Positions 1 through 12,026 are shown, counted from the first letter of the stretch. The stretch is DNA of 64,000 nt from Breviolum minutum Mf 1.05b.01 (GCA_000507305.1 DF240213.1:1-64000), one strand, 5' to 3'. A program made the numbers and translations. The notes: a model not told the origin generated them from the sequence alone.

Positions 1-174
1 TTTATAACGCAAATGCACAAAAGAACTCAACAGATTATGGGAATCTAAGGGGGCCCCCCAAACCCATTCCCATTGAGGCCAAGAAACAAGGCCATATAAT
101 AAGGGATTATTTCAAGGGATCAATTCGCGTGGTTCAAAAGAAACTCACTTAGCTCACTTTCAGTCGACCTGCAG

Positions 175-285
175 GAAGATGACGAGCAGTTAGCAGCGGA
201 GGTGCACAAAGTCTTAGTCGCCGAAGGCGCCATCGGTGTGACTGCTGTGACAAGTTCAGCGGCTTCGGCTTCCAGCGCCTCCAGG
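175..285 (+). CDS. putative coding exon, function unknown
   Basis: A 37-codon open frame begins EDDEQLAAEVHKVLVAEGA and ends in an Ala/Ser-rich tail. It is bordered by tgcag on the left and by a GT (GTATCG) on the right, phase 0-0. Third positions are GC-rich relative to the surroundings. The frame stays open upstream, so the CAG ending at 162 is an alternative start of the exon. No domain recognised. Confidence 0.45.
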
Positions 286-1328
286 GTATCGCCACCTAGG
301 CGGGGGGGGGTATGTGGGGAGGTGGGAGGTGGAGGAGGGATGAGAGGTTTATATTTTTTTTGCAATTTGATGCATGGATTGTTGGTGGTGTCTGTTACAC
401 CCCTGGCATGGTCACGTGGTTCACAAAAAAATCGCCCAACGGAAAAGGAGAATCATCTGAACCAAACCTACTTGGGTTCCACGGTAATTTTGCAGGGTAT
501 ATGCTGAAATAATGGTTCATGTTATAATCAAACATGTCTCACACAAAACGCTGAGCAGGTGAGCGTATTCCCTGGGAATCGAACTCATAACTGGTAGGGC
601 AGCTGGGGTTAAAACCATTATAGATGGCTCTATACATGGCATACGGGCCCCATAACCCCATTCAGAACGATCTTAGGGGCCCACCTTGTAACCATTGGTT
701 GACAACAACCTCTAAAAAATTTCCTGCTGAATTTTTTCTGAGGTCACCTTCCGATTCACCCAGGAAAGGTAAAGGTCGAGGTGGGCGGGTAGTGGTAGTG
801 GCCGAGGTGATTCGTGTTTTTAACAGGATGCCCACAGTGCTTTGTGATTTGTGATTTGCATTTTTTTGTTTAAGATTTGTTTCGCCTTTCTGTGAAATTG
901 AACACCAATTACAACCGAAAAAATTGGTTTTTTGAAGGAACCAAAAAAATCATCCAAGCAATCTGTTTGTTTTTTTTAAGGAGTATATTTTATTGTTTTT
1001 TGATTTAGAGATAAGGAAAATCGAGTTGGGGCTGATGCAGATAGGGGGCCTTGTGAATTTAGTACCATTTTGTAGGGACAAAATTGAGGTTTATTTTTTG
1101 ATGCTATCTCATGGTGAGAAAAGGATGTAATTGATATGAACCTTTCCTAGGACAACTCCAGGATTTTTTTAGAGATATGTGAGCATGGTCACTTCAACGA
1201 TGATGACGATGAATGACAATCCCAATGGTAACGAAGATACCAGCAAATGATGGCACCTTTGACTTTTGTCATCGTGAAGATGATGGTCCTTCATGTTTTG
1301 TCCTTTGCACCCGGTGTTTAGTTTCCAG
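286..1328. other. intron-like spacer
   Basis: Low-complexity, T-rich DNA. It holds a diverged family A copy around 616-700 (GGGCCCC ... GGGGCCCACCTTG) and a G-rich tract near 300. No convincing coding segment was found. Confidence 0.4.
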
Positions 1329-1361
1329 GCAAGTCAGTACCAAAGACTGCCAGTGATGCAG
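1329..1361 (+). CDS. putative 33-nt mini-exon
   Basis: Bordered by tttccag and by cag|GTGCGA. Read in phase 1-1 it encodes GKSVPKTASDA. The symmetric phase is the same as in the mini-exons at 30-41 kb. Very short, so chance is possible. Confidence 0.3.
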
Positions 1362-1537
1362 GTGCGACATGATAGACTTGGTTGGGAAATCCCGAGATTT
1401 CCAGAGGAGTTGGATCGGAGCCCCCCACGTCGTAGGATGCTGCCTCGTCACGAAACCAGGCTGACATGACTTTTTGAAAAGGCTTGGGGATTTTGAACTA
1501 AACCGACTCATTAAGCCATTGTTATTAGGTGGCGGGT

Positions 1538-1695
1538 AGATCCAGTGGGCCCCTAACTACTTATAAATGGGGTGACCTGGGACCCCTGTAGATGGCAATA
1601 CAAATGGGTTTCACTGGGTTTATTTCCCTGAAATAAGTGGACTGATTTGGGCCCCTACTTCTCTAGGCCTGGTGACTTTGGGCCCACCTTGTGGG
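1538..1695. repeat. family A palindromic element
   Basis: Left end carries GTGGGCCCC, then TATAAATGG..GTGAC, CACTGGGTTTATTTC, ATAAGTGGACTGATTTGGGCCCC, and right end GGGCCCACCTTG. The ends are inverted. The same order recurs in at least 15 copies in the window. Confidence 0.75.
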
Positions 1696-1775
1696 ATGAT
1701 TTTTTTTTACCCTGCCGGCAGCCGGCTTAAGTAATTAGACTGCGTACACCCGCGAGTTTTAGCATAGATACAAAA

Positions 1776-1815
1776 TCTCTCTCTCTCTCTCTCTATATAT
1801 ATTTAGATATATTTC
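1776..1815. repeat. (CT)n / (TA)n microsatellite
   Basis: A run of CT dinucleotides passes into TATATATA. Confidence 0.9.
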
Positions 1816-2227
1816 ATTATTTACATATTTACATGTTCCAAACTCACATCATTTTGTTGGTAATCATAAAACATTGTTTTTAATCCTTGAAGCCCAAAAC
1901 ATGCGAAGAGTTATTTGCTTAGAAACCCGCAGCCATGTTAAAAGCTTTAATCAGTGGCACACATACAATTTTGGGTTGTTTCAAGTTCCTTGGTTCCTCC
2001 TTCTAGCAAAAAATTGTATTTATAGTTGCGAATCATTACAACGGACTATGAGTTGGAATGGCGATGCAAGACCTACTGCATTAAATTCGTATGTCAATTC
2101 ATTTCGACAGGTCTTCTTGGTTAGATCACCCACCTAGAAAAAGCCTGCAACAATCAAGGTACTTCCGTTTTCAGACAGAAGACGCCTAATTGATACACGC
2201 ATTTAAACTATGATAACAACTATCCAG

Positions 2228-2336
2228 ATATGGGTGTTTCTGAAAATAGCGGTACCCCAAAATCATCCATTTTAATAGAGTTTTCCATTATAAACCATCC
2301 ATTTTGGGGTATCCCTACTTTTGGAAACACCCATAT
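2228..2336. repeat. family B palindromic element
   Basis: Starts ATATGGGTGTTTC and ends GGAAACACCCATAT. Inside are CCCAAAATCATCCATTTTAA and a matching inverted AACCATCCATTTTGGGG. A foldback structure close to the full length is expected. Other copies: 11402, 12139, 18676, 31841, 57343. Confidence 0.85.
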
Positions 2337-2362
2337 GGATACCTACCATTTCAAATTCACAG

Positions 2363-2425
2363 GTGTTAACTTCGGTTTCTGAAGTTCACCGAAGTAAGAT
2401 GTTCATCGCCGGAATGTCACCCCAG
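2363..2425 (+). CDS. putative coding exon
   Basis: A 21-codon open frame (VLTSVSEVHRSKMFIAG...) lies between cacag and cccag|GATTTT, which would be a GA donor. Phase 0-0. No family recognised. Confidence 0.3.
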
Positions 2426-2498
2426 GATTTTCGTAACAACCCATTTTGTATCACAGCTGACAAGAAACCATGAATTGATCGGATCCATTTGAAACTAC

Positions 2499-2645
2499 AA
2501 GGTGGGCCCCTACTAGTTTATAAATTGTACCCCCTATGAATGTCCTTACAACTTGTTAACTGGAGTTAGTTCACCCTGAAATAAGTGGAGATATTTGGAA
2601 CCCTACTCATAGGCCTTCCAGTGACTTTGGGCCCAGTAATTGTAG
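2499..2645. repeat. family A palindromic element
   Basis: Begins CAAGGTGGGCCCCTACTAG and ends in a diverged GGGCCCAGTAATTGTAG. The internal AAATAAGTGGA box is present. Confidence 0.75.
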
Positions 2646-3049
2646 CAAGATCTTAATTTGGATCGCAAGTCAACCATCTTAGAACCAACCAGTTTTTGAC
2701 AAAAATGCCAGGTCTTGAGGTGCCAAGGCCGGGGAAATTCGGCACCCAAAGGGTGGAGAGTTGCATCAGTTGGAGGATGATTTTTGTGTGGCTGAAAATG
2801 CAGGATGCTTGGATAGAACATGGATGTCTTTTTTCAATGATTCATTTTGAGATAATCCATTAGTTTAAATTTGGGGATGCTTAAAGCAAATGGAGTTTAT
2901 GTATATTTATATATATATATATATATGAAAAATTGAGAACATGTGTGTTTTTGTTGAAATAATCCATTAGCATAGTTGCTCGATTCCCTTGGGTTTATCA
3001 TTTTCAACTGGCCACCTGTGAGGGGGTCGAAAACCTCGAGCCCTGAAAA

Positions 3050-3112
3050 GCAGAAGCCGTCCCCGCGACCGGAGCGACGGGTGCAATGAACGGTACGGGT
3101 GAAACGACTGCA
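3050..3112 (+). CDS. possible exon, Ala/Gly/Thr-rich, strand uncertain
   Basis: Reads AEAVPATGATGAMNGTGET on the + strand in a GC-rich patch unlike its neighbours. The - strand is also open here. Splice borders are not clean. Confidence 0.22.
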
Positions 3113-3424
3113 GTGGATAGTTGTGGTGTATTTTTGATCATGAGAGTCCAACGGTTACTTCCCGCCAGGATATGAGGCCCTATCAAAGGGTTATCTAAAA
3201 TGCTACTATCCCTTAATTAGGCCTTATGAACGGGCTTACTGTTAATGCGGGTTGTTGGCATTGCGGGCCCTTCAATTTTCATGATGGAATCTGATCGGTA
3301 CATATCAGTCCTAACTTCCAGCTGGACAGCCCTTGAAAGACCATGTCTTCCCATGGGGCCATTCCTAAAAGATGAGTTTGAAAAAAACTATTCACTTGAC
3401 TTTCACTTGGATGTGTTTTTGGGG

Positions 3425-3660
3425 TGATTTTGTTACGGACTCTACCATGGTAAATCACCATTAACCTTATAAACCACTATTTGGATCGTTTTGGGATGAT
3501 ACTGTTGATGGAAGAAATCGTGCTAACCAGTTGAGGTTGGTAGTTTATCCCATTCCTTACAGAGTTTAGCACCATCCCAGGTGGTTAGCCGGATTTGTGA
3601 ACCATCAACAGTATGTCTTTTACTTGTTCCAAGCATCTTCTTATGCAAATCCAAGTTGGG
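3425..3660. repeat. family G element interrupted by a family H element
   Basis: Family G boxes (GACTCTACCATGGTAAATCACC ... TTCCAAGCATC..GCAAATCCAAG) flank a complete family H palindrome at 3503-3613 (ACTGTTGATGGAAGAAATC ... CCATCAACAGTAT). This looks like one element nested in another. Confidence 0.65.
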
Positions 3661-3726
3661 CATATTCGAAGGTTCTTGGATTGGTTGGAAACCGCTCGGT
3701 TAGGCTATGAGCGATGTTGAAAAAGC

Positions 3727-3815
3727 TGGTTGTTTAGGGTATGAATCGGGATGAAATACTACCCGGTTATGTGGGGATTATACTAAGGGATCCTATTAAA
3801 CAACCTCATCAAAGT
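3727..3815. repeat. family E element
   Basis: Contains GATGAAATACTACCCGGTTA, TGTGGGGATTATACTAA and GATCCTATTAAACAACC in the family order. Other copies lie near 5083, 8373, 13628, 29733, 39938, 50318, 50440 and 53526; inverted copies near 29500 and 60535. Confidence 0.75.
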
Positions 3816-4120
3816 TTTTTTCAACATGTTTTCATTTTGGGCCCTTACAGAACACCCACTTAAGATACAAATAACCTACACTTGTTATGGTATAAATGTA
3901 TCTATAACTATCAGCTGCAGAGTTTTTACATCACCATTTCTTTAAGAACTCCCAATTTTTTGGTTTCCTCGCGAATGAAAATATACCATACATTACATTG
4001 ATCCTATAGGGTTTATATAACGCATCCCATTTTAAGGGGACATATTGCCTATCGCGGCATACCTTAAACGTGTGCTTAAACGTACGGGAATGTCGTGACG
4101 GGAGACCACCATCCATCCAG

Positions 4121-4216
4121 GAGCTGGAAAATCGGCCGGCCTGGGATGATCGCTTTTATGTCATGGAGGTGGTGGTTAAACGGCATGGCGGTTTCGGGTG
4201 GATGTTGGTTGGTCAG
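4121..4216 (+). CDS. putative coding exon
   Basis: 32 open codons, ELENRPAWDDRFYVMEVVVK then a Gly/Trp-rich end, between atccatccag and ggtcag|GGCTGC (a GC donor if one base is added). Mixed-charge, helix-like. No family recognised. Confidence 0.4.
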
Positions 4217-4418
4217 GGCTGCTATATCCCGGGAAAAATATAAGGATGGCTGATATTATATGTTGGATTATGAGACCTTTCTGGAGATTCGGTTATTTAA
4301 AGGAAACATGCGAAAATTGAGATGTCATGAAACACATCAAACAGATAACACATCTTTCACCTGCGGAATTTGTTGGTCTTGATTTGCTTAGTTCATCTAG
4401 GAGAATCAATGGACATTG

Positions 4419-4526
4419 CACTCCGGTAAACTAACATTGCAATGGAACATGGACCCTTTGAAGATGTGTTTCCCATTGAACATGGTGATATTTGATCGCT
4501 ATGTTGGTTTACCAGAGGGTAGAATT
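4419..4526. repeat. family C variant palindrome
   Basis: CTCCGGTAAACTAACATTGC ... GCTATGTTGGTTTACCAGAG form inverted ends. A near-identical copy lies at 35404-35513. These form a subfamily distinct from the CCCTCCCTGAAAC copies. Confidence 0.75.
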
Positions 4527-5082
4527 ATGACTACTCCTTTCATAGCTGGTTGCATGATGCTTCAGTTACGCCCCCCAAAAACCAACCTGGAATCTGAAAA
4601 TCACTTGTTTGAACATGAAAAAATCTTCCATCCACCTCCATTTTTTAATATTTTTTGGGGTTCCAGCCATTAGTTTTTAGGGGTCCCGTTTTTCACGTTG
4701 GCATGACGTTGGGTGCCCCAATGTGTTCCATGAGATCCATGGGTTGAGCCCAAGGCCCCCAAGCCAAAGAGAAGATCCAGCTTGGAGGCTGCCGTTTTTC
4801 GATCGTGGTGAGTTTGGACCTTGCATGGGTTTCAATAGGATCGATCCAACATCTGACTGAAAAGATACCACTGAGGTTTAACATAGCTCCTGGATATGGG
4901 CCGTTTTTTCGCCTCAAAAAGGAAACGACCTTCTTCAAAGCATCTTTTTTCAGGGGCGAACATGTTGGTTTTAGGATGTTTTAGGATGTTTCAGGGAGGG
5001 TAGATACCTCAAATGGGTTTTATTATAAACAGATTTGTATACCCCAAAATGGGCAGTGATCAGTTCACCCCGGTTGGTTAGG

Positions 5083-5170
5083 TTAATATGGGGGATGCAA
5101 TACTACCCAGTTGTATAGGGATTCTTTCATAAGCCATTGTAGGGATTCCTATGAAATAATCAGGATTTCA
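5083..5170. repeat. family E element
   Basis: GGGGATGCAATACTACCCAG, TATAGGGATTCTTTCATAA and TTCCTATGAAATAATCAGG match the family E order with some decay. Confidence 0.6.
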
Positions 5171-6057
5171 TGGAATTTCATGTACAGGTTGAAGTTTGTA
5201 GGCTGTTTTTACAGTGGACATTTACCAAGATCTTCCAAATTCCAACGGTTTCCATATGTATTTCGTAGGGTATGTGGAAGATGGAGCCATTTTCACCAGG
5301 AGGTGTTTGTTTATAGATTGGGTAGCTCAACCACCAAGATTCATGGTTTTAAACGAAATATGTTAAACCTGCTTTGCAGATCTTTGCAGTAAGGTGATCG
5401 TTGTTTTTGTTCCGACAAACTTGTTCGCTTGTCAGATTCATGACTTTTGTGCGTTTCTTCCGTGAAATACATTAAGGGATGTTAAAGGATCTGTTGAACA
5501 TTCACCATCCTGTTTTTTTTCTCTGAAGTCTTCGGTGCTCGAAGTCCGTGTTTTACAAGCCGATGATGCGAAATGGTTGAACACCTGACTTTTGAATATA
5601 GATTACCGAACAATAGTAGCAACTAGCTATATTTAAAGGTCCAGGATACTTGGTAAGTCCTGTTGATAGATCAATTTAACCTCAGGAACATCATGTTCAA
5701 AGGTCGTTTTTGGTTCAGGTTTTGGGACATAAAATTTGACCCTGAAGACTTATATGCACCATTGATGTTGGCCAAAAGGTAGGGTAGCAAGCAAGGGATT
5801 GTTGTTTTTTTTCCCCATCAAAACGGCTTTGTTTTAGGAGGAAGTCTTTGTAAATTCTTGAGGTTGGTAAGATATAACAATTACAAGTGCTATTTACCAG
5901 CCAATTGGCAAATTTGCGATTCATTTCTCCAAAAACTCTGATGAAACGTAGGATTTTGACCACCAGTTGACAGGAGGAGCACCTTGCAAAGGACGAGGCG
6001 CGTTTATGTGACAAACGGGGCATCCATAGGTGAAGCATTTTCCCATTATGTCCAAAT

Positions 6058-6168
6058 AGGATCCATGGGACGAACAGGATGAATTTACCTACATGACTGG
6101 TTGATTTTTATGGTAAATTAGTGGGTAAATATACCATTCCCAAGGATCCATCATGGATCCTATTGGGT
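6058..6168. repeat. family F palindromic element
   Basis: TAGGATCCATGGGACGA and TTTACCTACAT on the left, GTAAATATACCATTCCC and GGATCCTA on the right, in inverted arrangement. Confidence 0.65.
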
Positions 6169-6537
6169 TTTTTGGTCCGAGCAAAGGGTAGCAACAAGGT
6201 TTTCGGGGTGGTTCGGACCAAACCGATATGTCCAAAGTAACCAAACAAAATGAACATGTCATCAACCTGAGACCAAGTTACCTACAAAATGGCATCACTT
6301 ACTAACTAGGCTATGATATTGGGGGAGCTAAGGAGCTAGGGGTGATGTATTTCCCTACTAATTGGGGAGCTAAAGAGCCCCAGAATCTTCCAAATCACAG
6401 GGTAGCTAAGTGGGAGTGCCATATCCAAGTACTGTATTATCCTCCTGGTATTTTCGATAGCCTTTGCAAAAAATCCTTACCGGCGCAAGGAAGAGGAAGG
6501 CCACCCTGGGTGAACAGAATTTTTCCCATTGCAACAT

Positions 6538-6613
6538 GCTCAATGTATGGTATATTTACCTACATTTACCATACATTTAGGCCAAATGCAGGTAAATACG
6601 CCATACATTGAGC
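6538..6613. repeat. family F palindromic element
   Basis: GCTCAATGTATGGTATATTT ... GGTAAATACGCCATACATTG AGC: almost perfect inverted repeat of about 30 bp arms. Confidence 0.85.
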
Positions 6614-7073
6614 ATCTGGGATTGCAAAAAAAATGAGAACAATGAAACATCCTAGAAAAAGTGGCGACTTGCGACACGTAGTGATTTAGTCCCTGGTTCT
6701 GACCAATTAGTCCTTTCAGAAAATTTGGTGTTAACTGACAGGTACCTTGTGCATGCAAAAAACAGCTAGGGCACGAATCAAGCATTTGACCATCCATTGG
6801 GATCCAGCATCATATGATATTTCAACCTTAGTTGCGATTGCTTATTCTCATGAAAGGGACATAGCCTGTTACCCGCCCATCCAGGGCATTACCACCCCTT
6901 CTCAAGACAGAGGTTGATGGAAGGAGATTTTGCTAACAAGAATGGATGGGTACGCAGAGCTTTGAACCCTAAGGCCCTAAGGCATTGCATGAAGGGCATA
7001 GGTATGGACTTGGAACAAATTGTGTTGGATCCTTGGCACCCAGGCTCCAGATGAAACCTTTTTTTCATTCAAG

Positions 7074-7234
7074 ATGGCAGAGTTGTGATGTCTAACAGTG
7101 ATGGCACTCACGTGCCAGTGCTGCCAAGGCACTTTGACATTGCCCAGCAACCATTGTTGCGTTCTGTTAGTGATCAGAGGGGGATCAACAGATCATCCCT
7201 AGATACATTTGCTACAAGCCGCGGGCCCTGTACT
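7074..7234 (+). CDS. putative coding exon
   Basis: Preceded by a T-rich tract and attcaag. Phase 1 gives an open frame of about 53 codons beginning DGRVVMSNSDGTHVPVLPR and running to a TGA at 7235. The 3' splice border inside this frame is not clear. Codon third positions are coding-like. Confidence 0.45.
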
Positions 7235-7359
7235 TGATAGTTATGGCCCCATGGGGTGAAAAGAGTGGCATCATAGAAAAATCATAGCTCTGCTGCCACA
7301 AGCTGCTTTCCTTCGGTGGGAATGCCAAGGAATGCTGATGCACCATCAGATTTTCACAG

Positions 7360-7491
7360 CCCTGACCCAGCATCCTGCCGCGCCAGAAGTTAGTGCTGAG
7401 CATCCTGCCACGCCAGAATTCAGTGCTGAGGCAGAATCCTGCTGCGCAGGAGGAAGTCCTCTGCAGCATTGGCATCTGCTCATCATCAAAG
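7360..7491 (+). CDS. putative coding exon with a 30-bp internal duplication
   Basis: Bordered by ttttcacag and AAAG|GAATGA (GA donor), phase 1-1, 44 codons. The unit HPAAPEVSAE is followed by HPATPEFSAE, a 30-bp tandem duplication at 7370-7430. A region of 100 codons is also open on the - strand, but the + strand has the better borders. Confidence 0.4.
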
Positions 7492-8372
7492 GAATGAAAA
7501 AGACCTCTGCTCATCATGCCTTTCCTGGGCTATACGTCGTGCTTCATACTCCTCATGTAGCCCCGAGCAGAAGTTGCGCGTGCGAAGTGCCGCACTGGAG
7601 CCTTCAACAACAGACTTAGTGCTTAAGACGAGACAATTTCCCAAGTCTGGTTGGAAAACACATTATTGAAATGGAAGCACCGAACCTGTACCTGCGCCCA
7701 TAACCTTGAACATTCAAATTTAAGTTTCATCATTGATAGTTTGTTGCAGTAATTCTCTCCCCCGTCAAAAGATCTCACTCACTTTTTAAACCAGCTGAAC
7801 CGCCTCATCAACTCTACTACTGGTGCCAGTTTTGCCACTGAGTTCATTGTTTGCATGCTATACCAAACCTTTTTGAATGCCTTCTTGGTTTTTGGGTTCC
7901 TAGATTTGCCTTTCTGCACAAATATATGGCAAAAAAACACTGGCCCAGCAAAATTTACCATGTCTTTCAACGTCAACGAATGTTTATAGTTATAGTTGGC
8001 ATGTTGGCGAGTACTAGAACACTGATGGTTCGAGATTATGCCAGAATTCTTTTGTTGTTGATCATCCCGGCTTCTAATGAGTGATCCTCGGTTGGTAAAC
8101 CACCAACATGAGCCATGAAAGGTTGGCTGACATCTATTTGTTTGTGAAACATTGTGGGTTTCGGCGTGTTCGATTCTCACCCAACCGTTTTTGATATCAC
8201 AACTACATCTTGAGTCCACTTAGAAAGGCACATCCGGTGGAAGAAACTGAGCCAAGAGTAATATGACATGAGATCCTTTCAGGGAAACTGATTTGCAAAA
8301 AACACCTTATCAGGTTGGGTTTGGTGATGAATGATTTCATTCAAGAATACTTGAGCAATGAAAAAAAATGTT

Positions 8373-8463
8373 TTTTCAGGTGTTTAGGGGATGAAACACT
8401 GCCCAGGTATGTGGGGATTATACTAGTAAACCATAATTGAAAGGATCCCTATTGAACAACCAG
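8373..8463. repeat. family E element
   Basis: GGGGATGAAACACTGCCCAG, TATGTGGGGATTATACTAG, AAACCATAATTGAAAGGATC and TATTGAACAACCAG follow the family order. It directly follows ttttttcag|GTG. Confidence 0.75.
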
Positions 8464-8816
8464 TACACATAGTACACTGGAAAAAGCCAGAGTTTTTTTC
8501 GTGGCATACTTGATCATACCCCAAAGGTTTTTTTGGAAGTACCTCCTGACGAAGAGTGAGTGAGGCTATGATTTTGGCGTTGAAACACCTCACAGGGTAT
8601 TTGGAAGAGTGGGGGTAGAGACTATTTATACGTAGAAATCAACTGCTTCCATTTCACTTCAAAGGACACCACGGGGCCACCACGATAAGATCGCTCTTCC
8701 CCGGTGGCCAGGTGCCAAAAGTACCCATCACCAGGCAATGAAGGGCATTTGTTTCTTGTTTTTTCCTCCTGACCACCAAATCGGAACTGAAAACGGAATC
8801 ATTGGAATCAATCTAG

Positions 8817-8925
8817 CATAGCTGGCTGGCCCGAAAAGTAGGGAATGAGGCAATTAATTCCCATCATGACCACGTAAAACTTCATTCCCTCATTCCCTAC
8901 TAAGGGTCAGCCAGATAGTTAACCC
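8817..8925. repeat. palindromic element O
   Basis: TAGCTGGCTGGCCC..GTAGGGAATGAGG is answered by CCTCATTCCCTAC..GGGTCAGCCAGATA. One copy seen. Confidence 0.7.
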
Positions 8926-9691
8926 AAATGTTTAACGATGTCAGAAGACGTCATTGCAAAACGTAGTGAACGAGTGAAGGAAATTTCTTCGTGAATCATC
9001 ACTACTGCAGTATGGGAGGCATTCCAAAAGGCAGAGTCATGGAAAAGGGAAGCACATGGTACCTAAGCCATAAAGGTATCCCTCAAGATTAGGTGACCCA
9101 CCAAACCAACAGCGAATCTTTTGTTGTTTTTATTTTAGTAGCAAATCCATGTGGGTTGAGGGTCTTAACTTAGAGATATACTATGACTCTATGACATACT
9201 GACATTCTTTGGGCCGGATGGTGACAAGACACATTGTTTCACCTACCTCTCAAATCCTCAAATGATTGGCTTACCTGCTGAATGGTGGGACTTTAAAGTT
9301 TTTGGGGCATGCACTAAGGGTTTTAACCTTTTTCCAAGGTGAACTCAGCATGTAAGTTGTTTGTTTCCTGTATCAGCTCTAAACCACTAAAAAGAATGCA
9401 TGCCTCAAGCCCCCCGAATTTGGATGATGTCAGTTAAGAGTACCTAGCAGCTAACAATGAGGTCTTTGGTGATGTAAGAGCTGGGATAATGAAAATTTCC
9501 GGACTATCCTTTGAAACAACAGTCGGATGATTTTGAAGAAAGGAAATGGCTTCTTCCAAAGAAAGTTGATACTGTAAAGTCATAATTTTTTTGGGCATTT
9601 CAAATATCTCCAGAAAATCATTATCTGTTAACCCCCTCAACACAAAATCCCTTTTCGATGTCCTTTTTGTCATGACAACCACCTGTAGTAG

Positions 9692-9809
9692 GTCGCCACG
9701 GCCAAAGACGGCCACAAATCACAGCCAGAGCAGCAGCACGGAGGTTCCAAAGAGGAGCCAACAAGTGAGTTCAGCACCAACCTTTCACGTCTCCTCCCAG
9801 AGCATTTAG
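9692..9809 (+). CDS. putative coding exon, hydrophilic
   Basis: Begins after gtagtag and ends TTAG|GACAACC. Phase 0-1, 39 codons. Reads VATAKDGHKSQPEQQHGGSK, then an acidic/Ser stretch ending LLPEHL. An in-frame TAGTAG lies directly upstream, which fixes the left side. The overlapping - strand frame at 9434-9715 (93 codons) is the alternative. Confidence 0.5.
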
Positions 9810-10077
9810 GACAACCCCCCCAAAGAAAATACAGGTGGAATTGGCTGGTCATCAGTTTTTCACCCGTGAAGAGTCTGTGGGAAATTGTTCCAAACGTGTG
9901 ACTTTCCAACAGTTGGCACAGCTTCTTTAGTGTGTTTTGGTTCAAGAAATGGACCACTTTTTCAATGTTTTTCCTCACCTTTTGGAGTAAAACAACATAG
10001 TTCATCTACTTGACCTTGTTTCGTTTTTGACTCCCTTGGTCACCAAGTTCCGCACCATCTTCTTGCAATTTTTCCAG

Positions 10078-10176
10078 GAGCCCCAAAGCCAAAGCAAAAG
10101 CACAAGAAAAGGCAGTCTTTGGTGCATCCTAAAGCTAGTAAGAGGGTTTGTTTTGGGTCGGGTTGGTGCGGGTCAG
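10078..10176 (+). CDS. putative coding exon, Lys/Arg-rich
   Basis: tttttccag precedes and GGTCAG|GTTC follows. Phase 1-1, exactly 33 codons. Encodes APKPKQKHKKRQSLVHPKAS and continues with a basic/Gly tail. It could act as a nuclear localisation or nucleic-acid-binding stretch; this is inference from composition only. Confidence 0.5.
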
Positions 10177-10286
10177 GTTCTTTCCGTTCAAATTAAAGGG
10201 TGGGGATGTCTCCGTTTGTGCGCAACAAGTCTCAATAGGGAGATGAAACGCAGGGGAAGCAGATGAGCCACCTGGATTTACTTGAA

Positions 10287-10392
10287 ATACCCTAACAATC
10301 CAGACCCCTCCCCAGAGCAGGATTGATGGTTTCAATCTTATCCACAGAATAGGATTGTAGGGGTGATCCCTTTCTTAGGACACACCTGGATC
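10287..10392. repeat. family L element
   Basis: AACAATCCAGACCCCTCCCC, GAGCAGGATTGATGG, GAATAGGATTGTAGGGG and TTCTTAGGACACA occur in the same order as at 16128-16240. Inverted ends are diverged. Confidence 0.65.
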
Positions 10393-10691
10393 CTTAGGGC
10401 TATATCATGAAATTGCCCACCCCATGGTAGATGTTTTTACTTGTTTTTGCCTCTCACAAAAAAATTCACAAGTTGGGGAATCACATTTTTCTTTTAGACC
10501 AGACTTGGCTGTTTGTATCAACAGAGTCCCTGAAAGTTTGGGTCGTGTTTATGAGGAGCAAGTGAGACAGGGATTTCAGAGTTCTTCCATACCCATTTGA
10601 CAAGCAAATGGTCCAAATCTGGCTATAGCTACATATGATTTTTGGCTTCACAACACGAGTCATGTTAGTCAATCAAAAAACCAAATAGCAT

Positions 10692-10792
10692 CCATGTATT
10701 ATGTATGGTATATGTTTTCTACATTTACTATTGAACAATACCAAAAAACAACCATTCATTTAGGTAAATATGCCATCGTCCCATGAATGGTA
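10692..10792. repeat. family F element, diverged
   Basis: CCATGTATTATGTATGGTAT on the left and GGTAAATATGCCATCGTCCC on the right. Confidence 0.55.
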
Positions 10793-11401
10793 TGGGAAAG
10801 TTCACTCAGCTAAAGGCCGACAAATTTTGAAGCCTCTTTCATTGGCTCACCTGGATCAAATCACAATATGCTGAAGTCTGGCATTCATACAAGATGGATC
10901 CCATTCTGTAGCTACAGGTGGTGATCCCCAACAGTCCTTATAAATGGTGTGAAATAACGCCTATACATGGATGAAAATAAATGGCTTTGCCTGGGGTTAT
11001 GACCGACTTATAACTGGTAAAAGTTCACCTTGTACACGTGGTGGTTGAATCATATAGTTGCTAAATTGCATTAAATTGCCGCAGCCCCAAAAGCTTGAGG
11101 GAGATGAGTCCATTTCGACGAACACATGTTTCAAATGGGTTGGCTCAACCATCAAGACTGGTTGGTGGTTTTAGATATGTATTATTTTCACCCCTATTTG
11201 GGGAAGATTTCCAATTTGACTAACATTTCTCAATTGGGTCGAAACCACCAACTAGATCAAGATCAAGATGGATGATGCTTGCAGACTAGTGTTGAATTCC
11301 CTTGCAGTGAGGTGATGTTAATATCTTTCTTTTGCCAGGGGATTTTATCACCATGCGCATGGGTGGATTGATTCATCACCTATGCAAAAAGTTCTAAGTT
11401 C

Positions 11402-11517
11402 TATATGGGTGTTTCCAAAAATAGGGGTGTTTCCCCCAAAATGGATGGTGAAAATAATGGAAAACCCTATTAAAATGGATGATTTGGGGGTACCACCATT
11501 GAAGGAAACACCCATAT
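11402..11517. repeat. family B palindromic element
   Basis: TATATGGGTGTTTCCAAAAA ... GGAAACACCCATATG, with the internal ATGGATGGT/ATGGATGATTT boxes. Confidence 0.85.
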
Positions 11518-12026
11518 GAACTACCCAGCAATTTAATGCATTCGATGAAATATGATTTGATGTTTATTTTTATTCGCTATAGCTGGAAAATCACCATTTT
11601 TTTATAGAACATCCACCCGGAAAAACGTGTCCCCAAAAAGGGACCATTTTAAAAGGAAATGTTACCTTCCAACCGTCGTTTTTCAAAGGATGTGTTCGTT
11701 TTCAGAGGGGTACATCTGCAAATGGTTGAATTTTTCCAATTTATACTCCCTTGCACCCCCAAATCCATGGAAACATGAAGGTTTTAGGCCCTAAATATCT
11801 GCAGTCAGACCCCTAATGGATGTTAGGAATTTCCTGGGCTGTATTGTTGTTTTTTCATCATCCCAGGACTCGCAAGTGGTTGATAACCATGGTGATCGTA
11901 AGTCCATGTAAGTCCCCTAAGGATCGGGTTGTGGGACCCCTGGACCCCTTCCAAGTGGTCAAAAAAGTCTTACAAATGGTGGCTATTAACTATATCCTTC
12001 ACTGACTGGGACGATCCTCCAAGCAG

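Noticed and set aside
3004..3186. - strand frame with GSRFSTP resembling the 30-41 kb module
   Set aside because: The match is seven residues, on the opposite strand, without the AG|GTG borders; likely chance.
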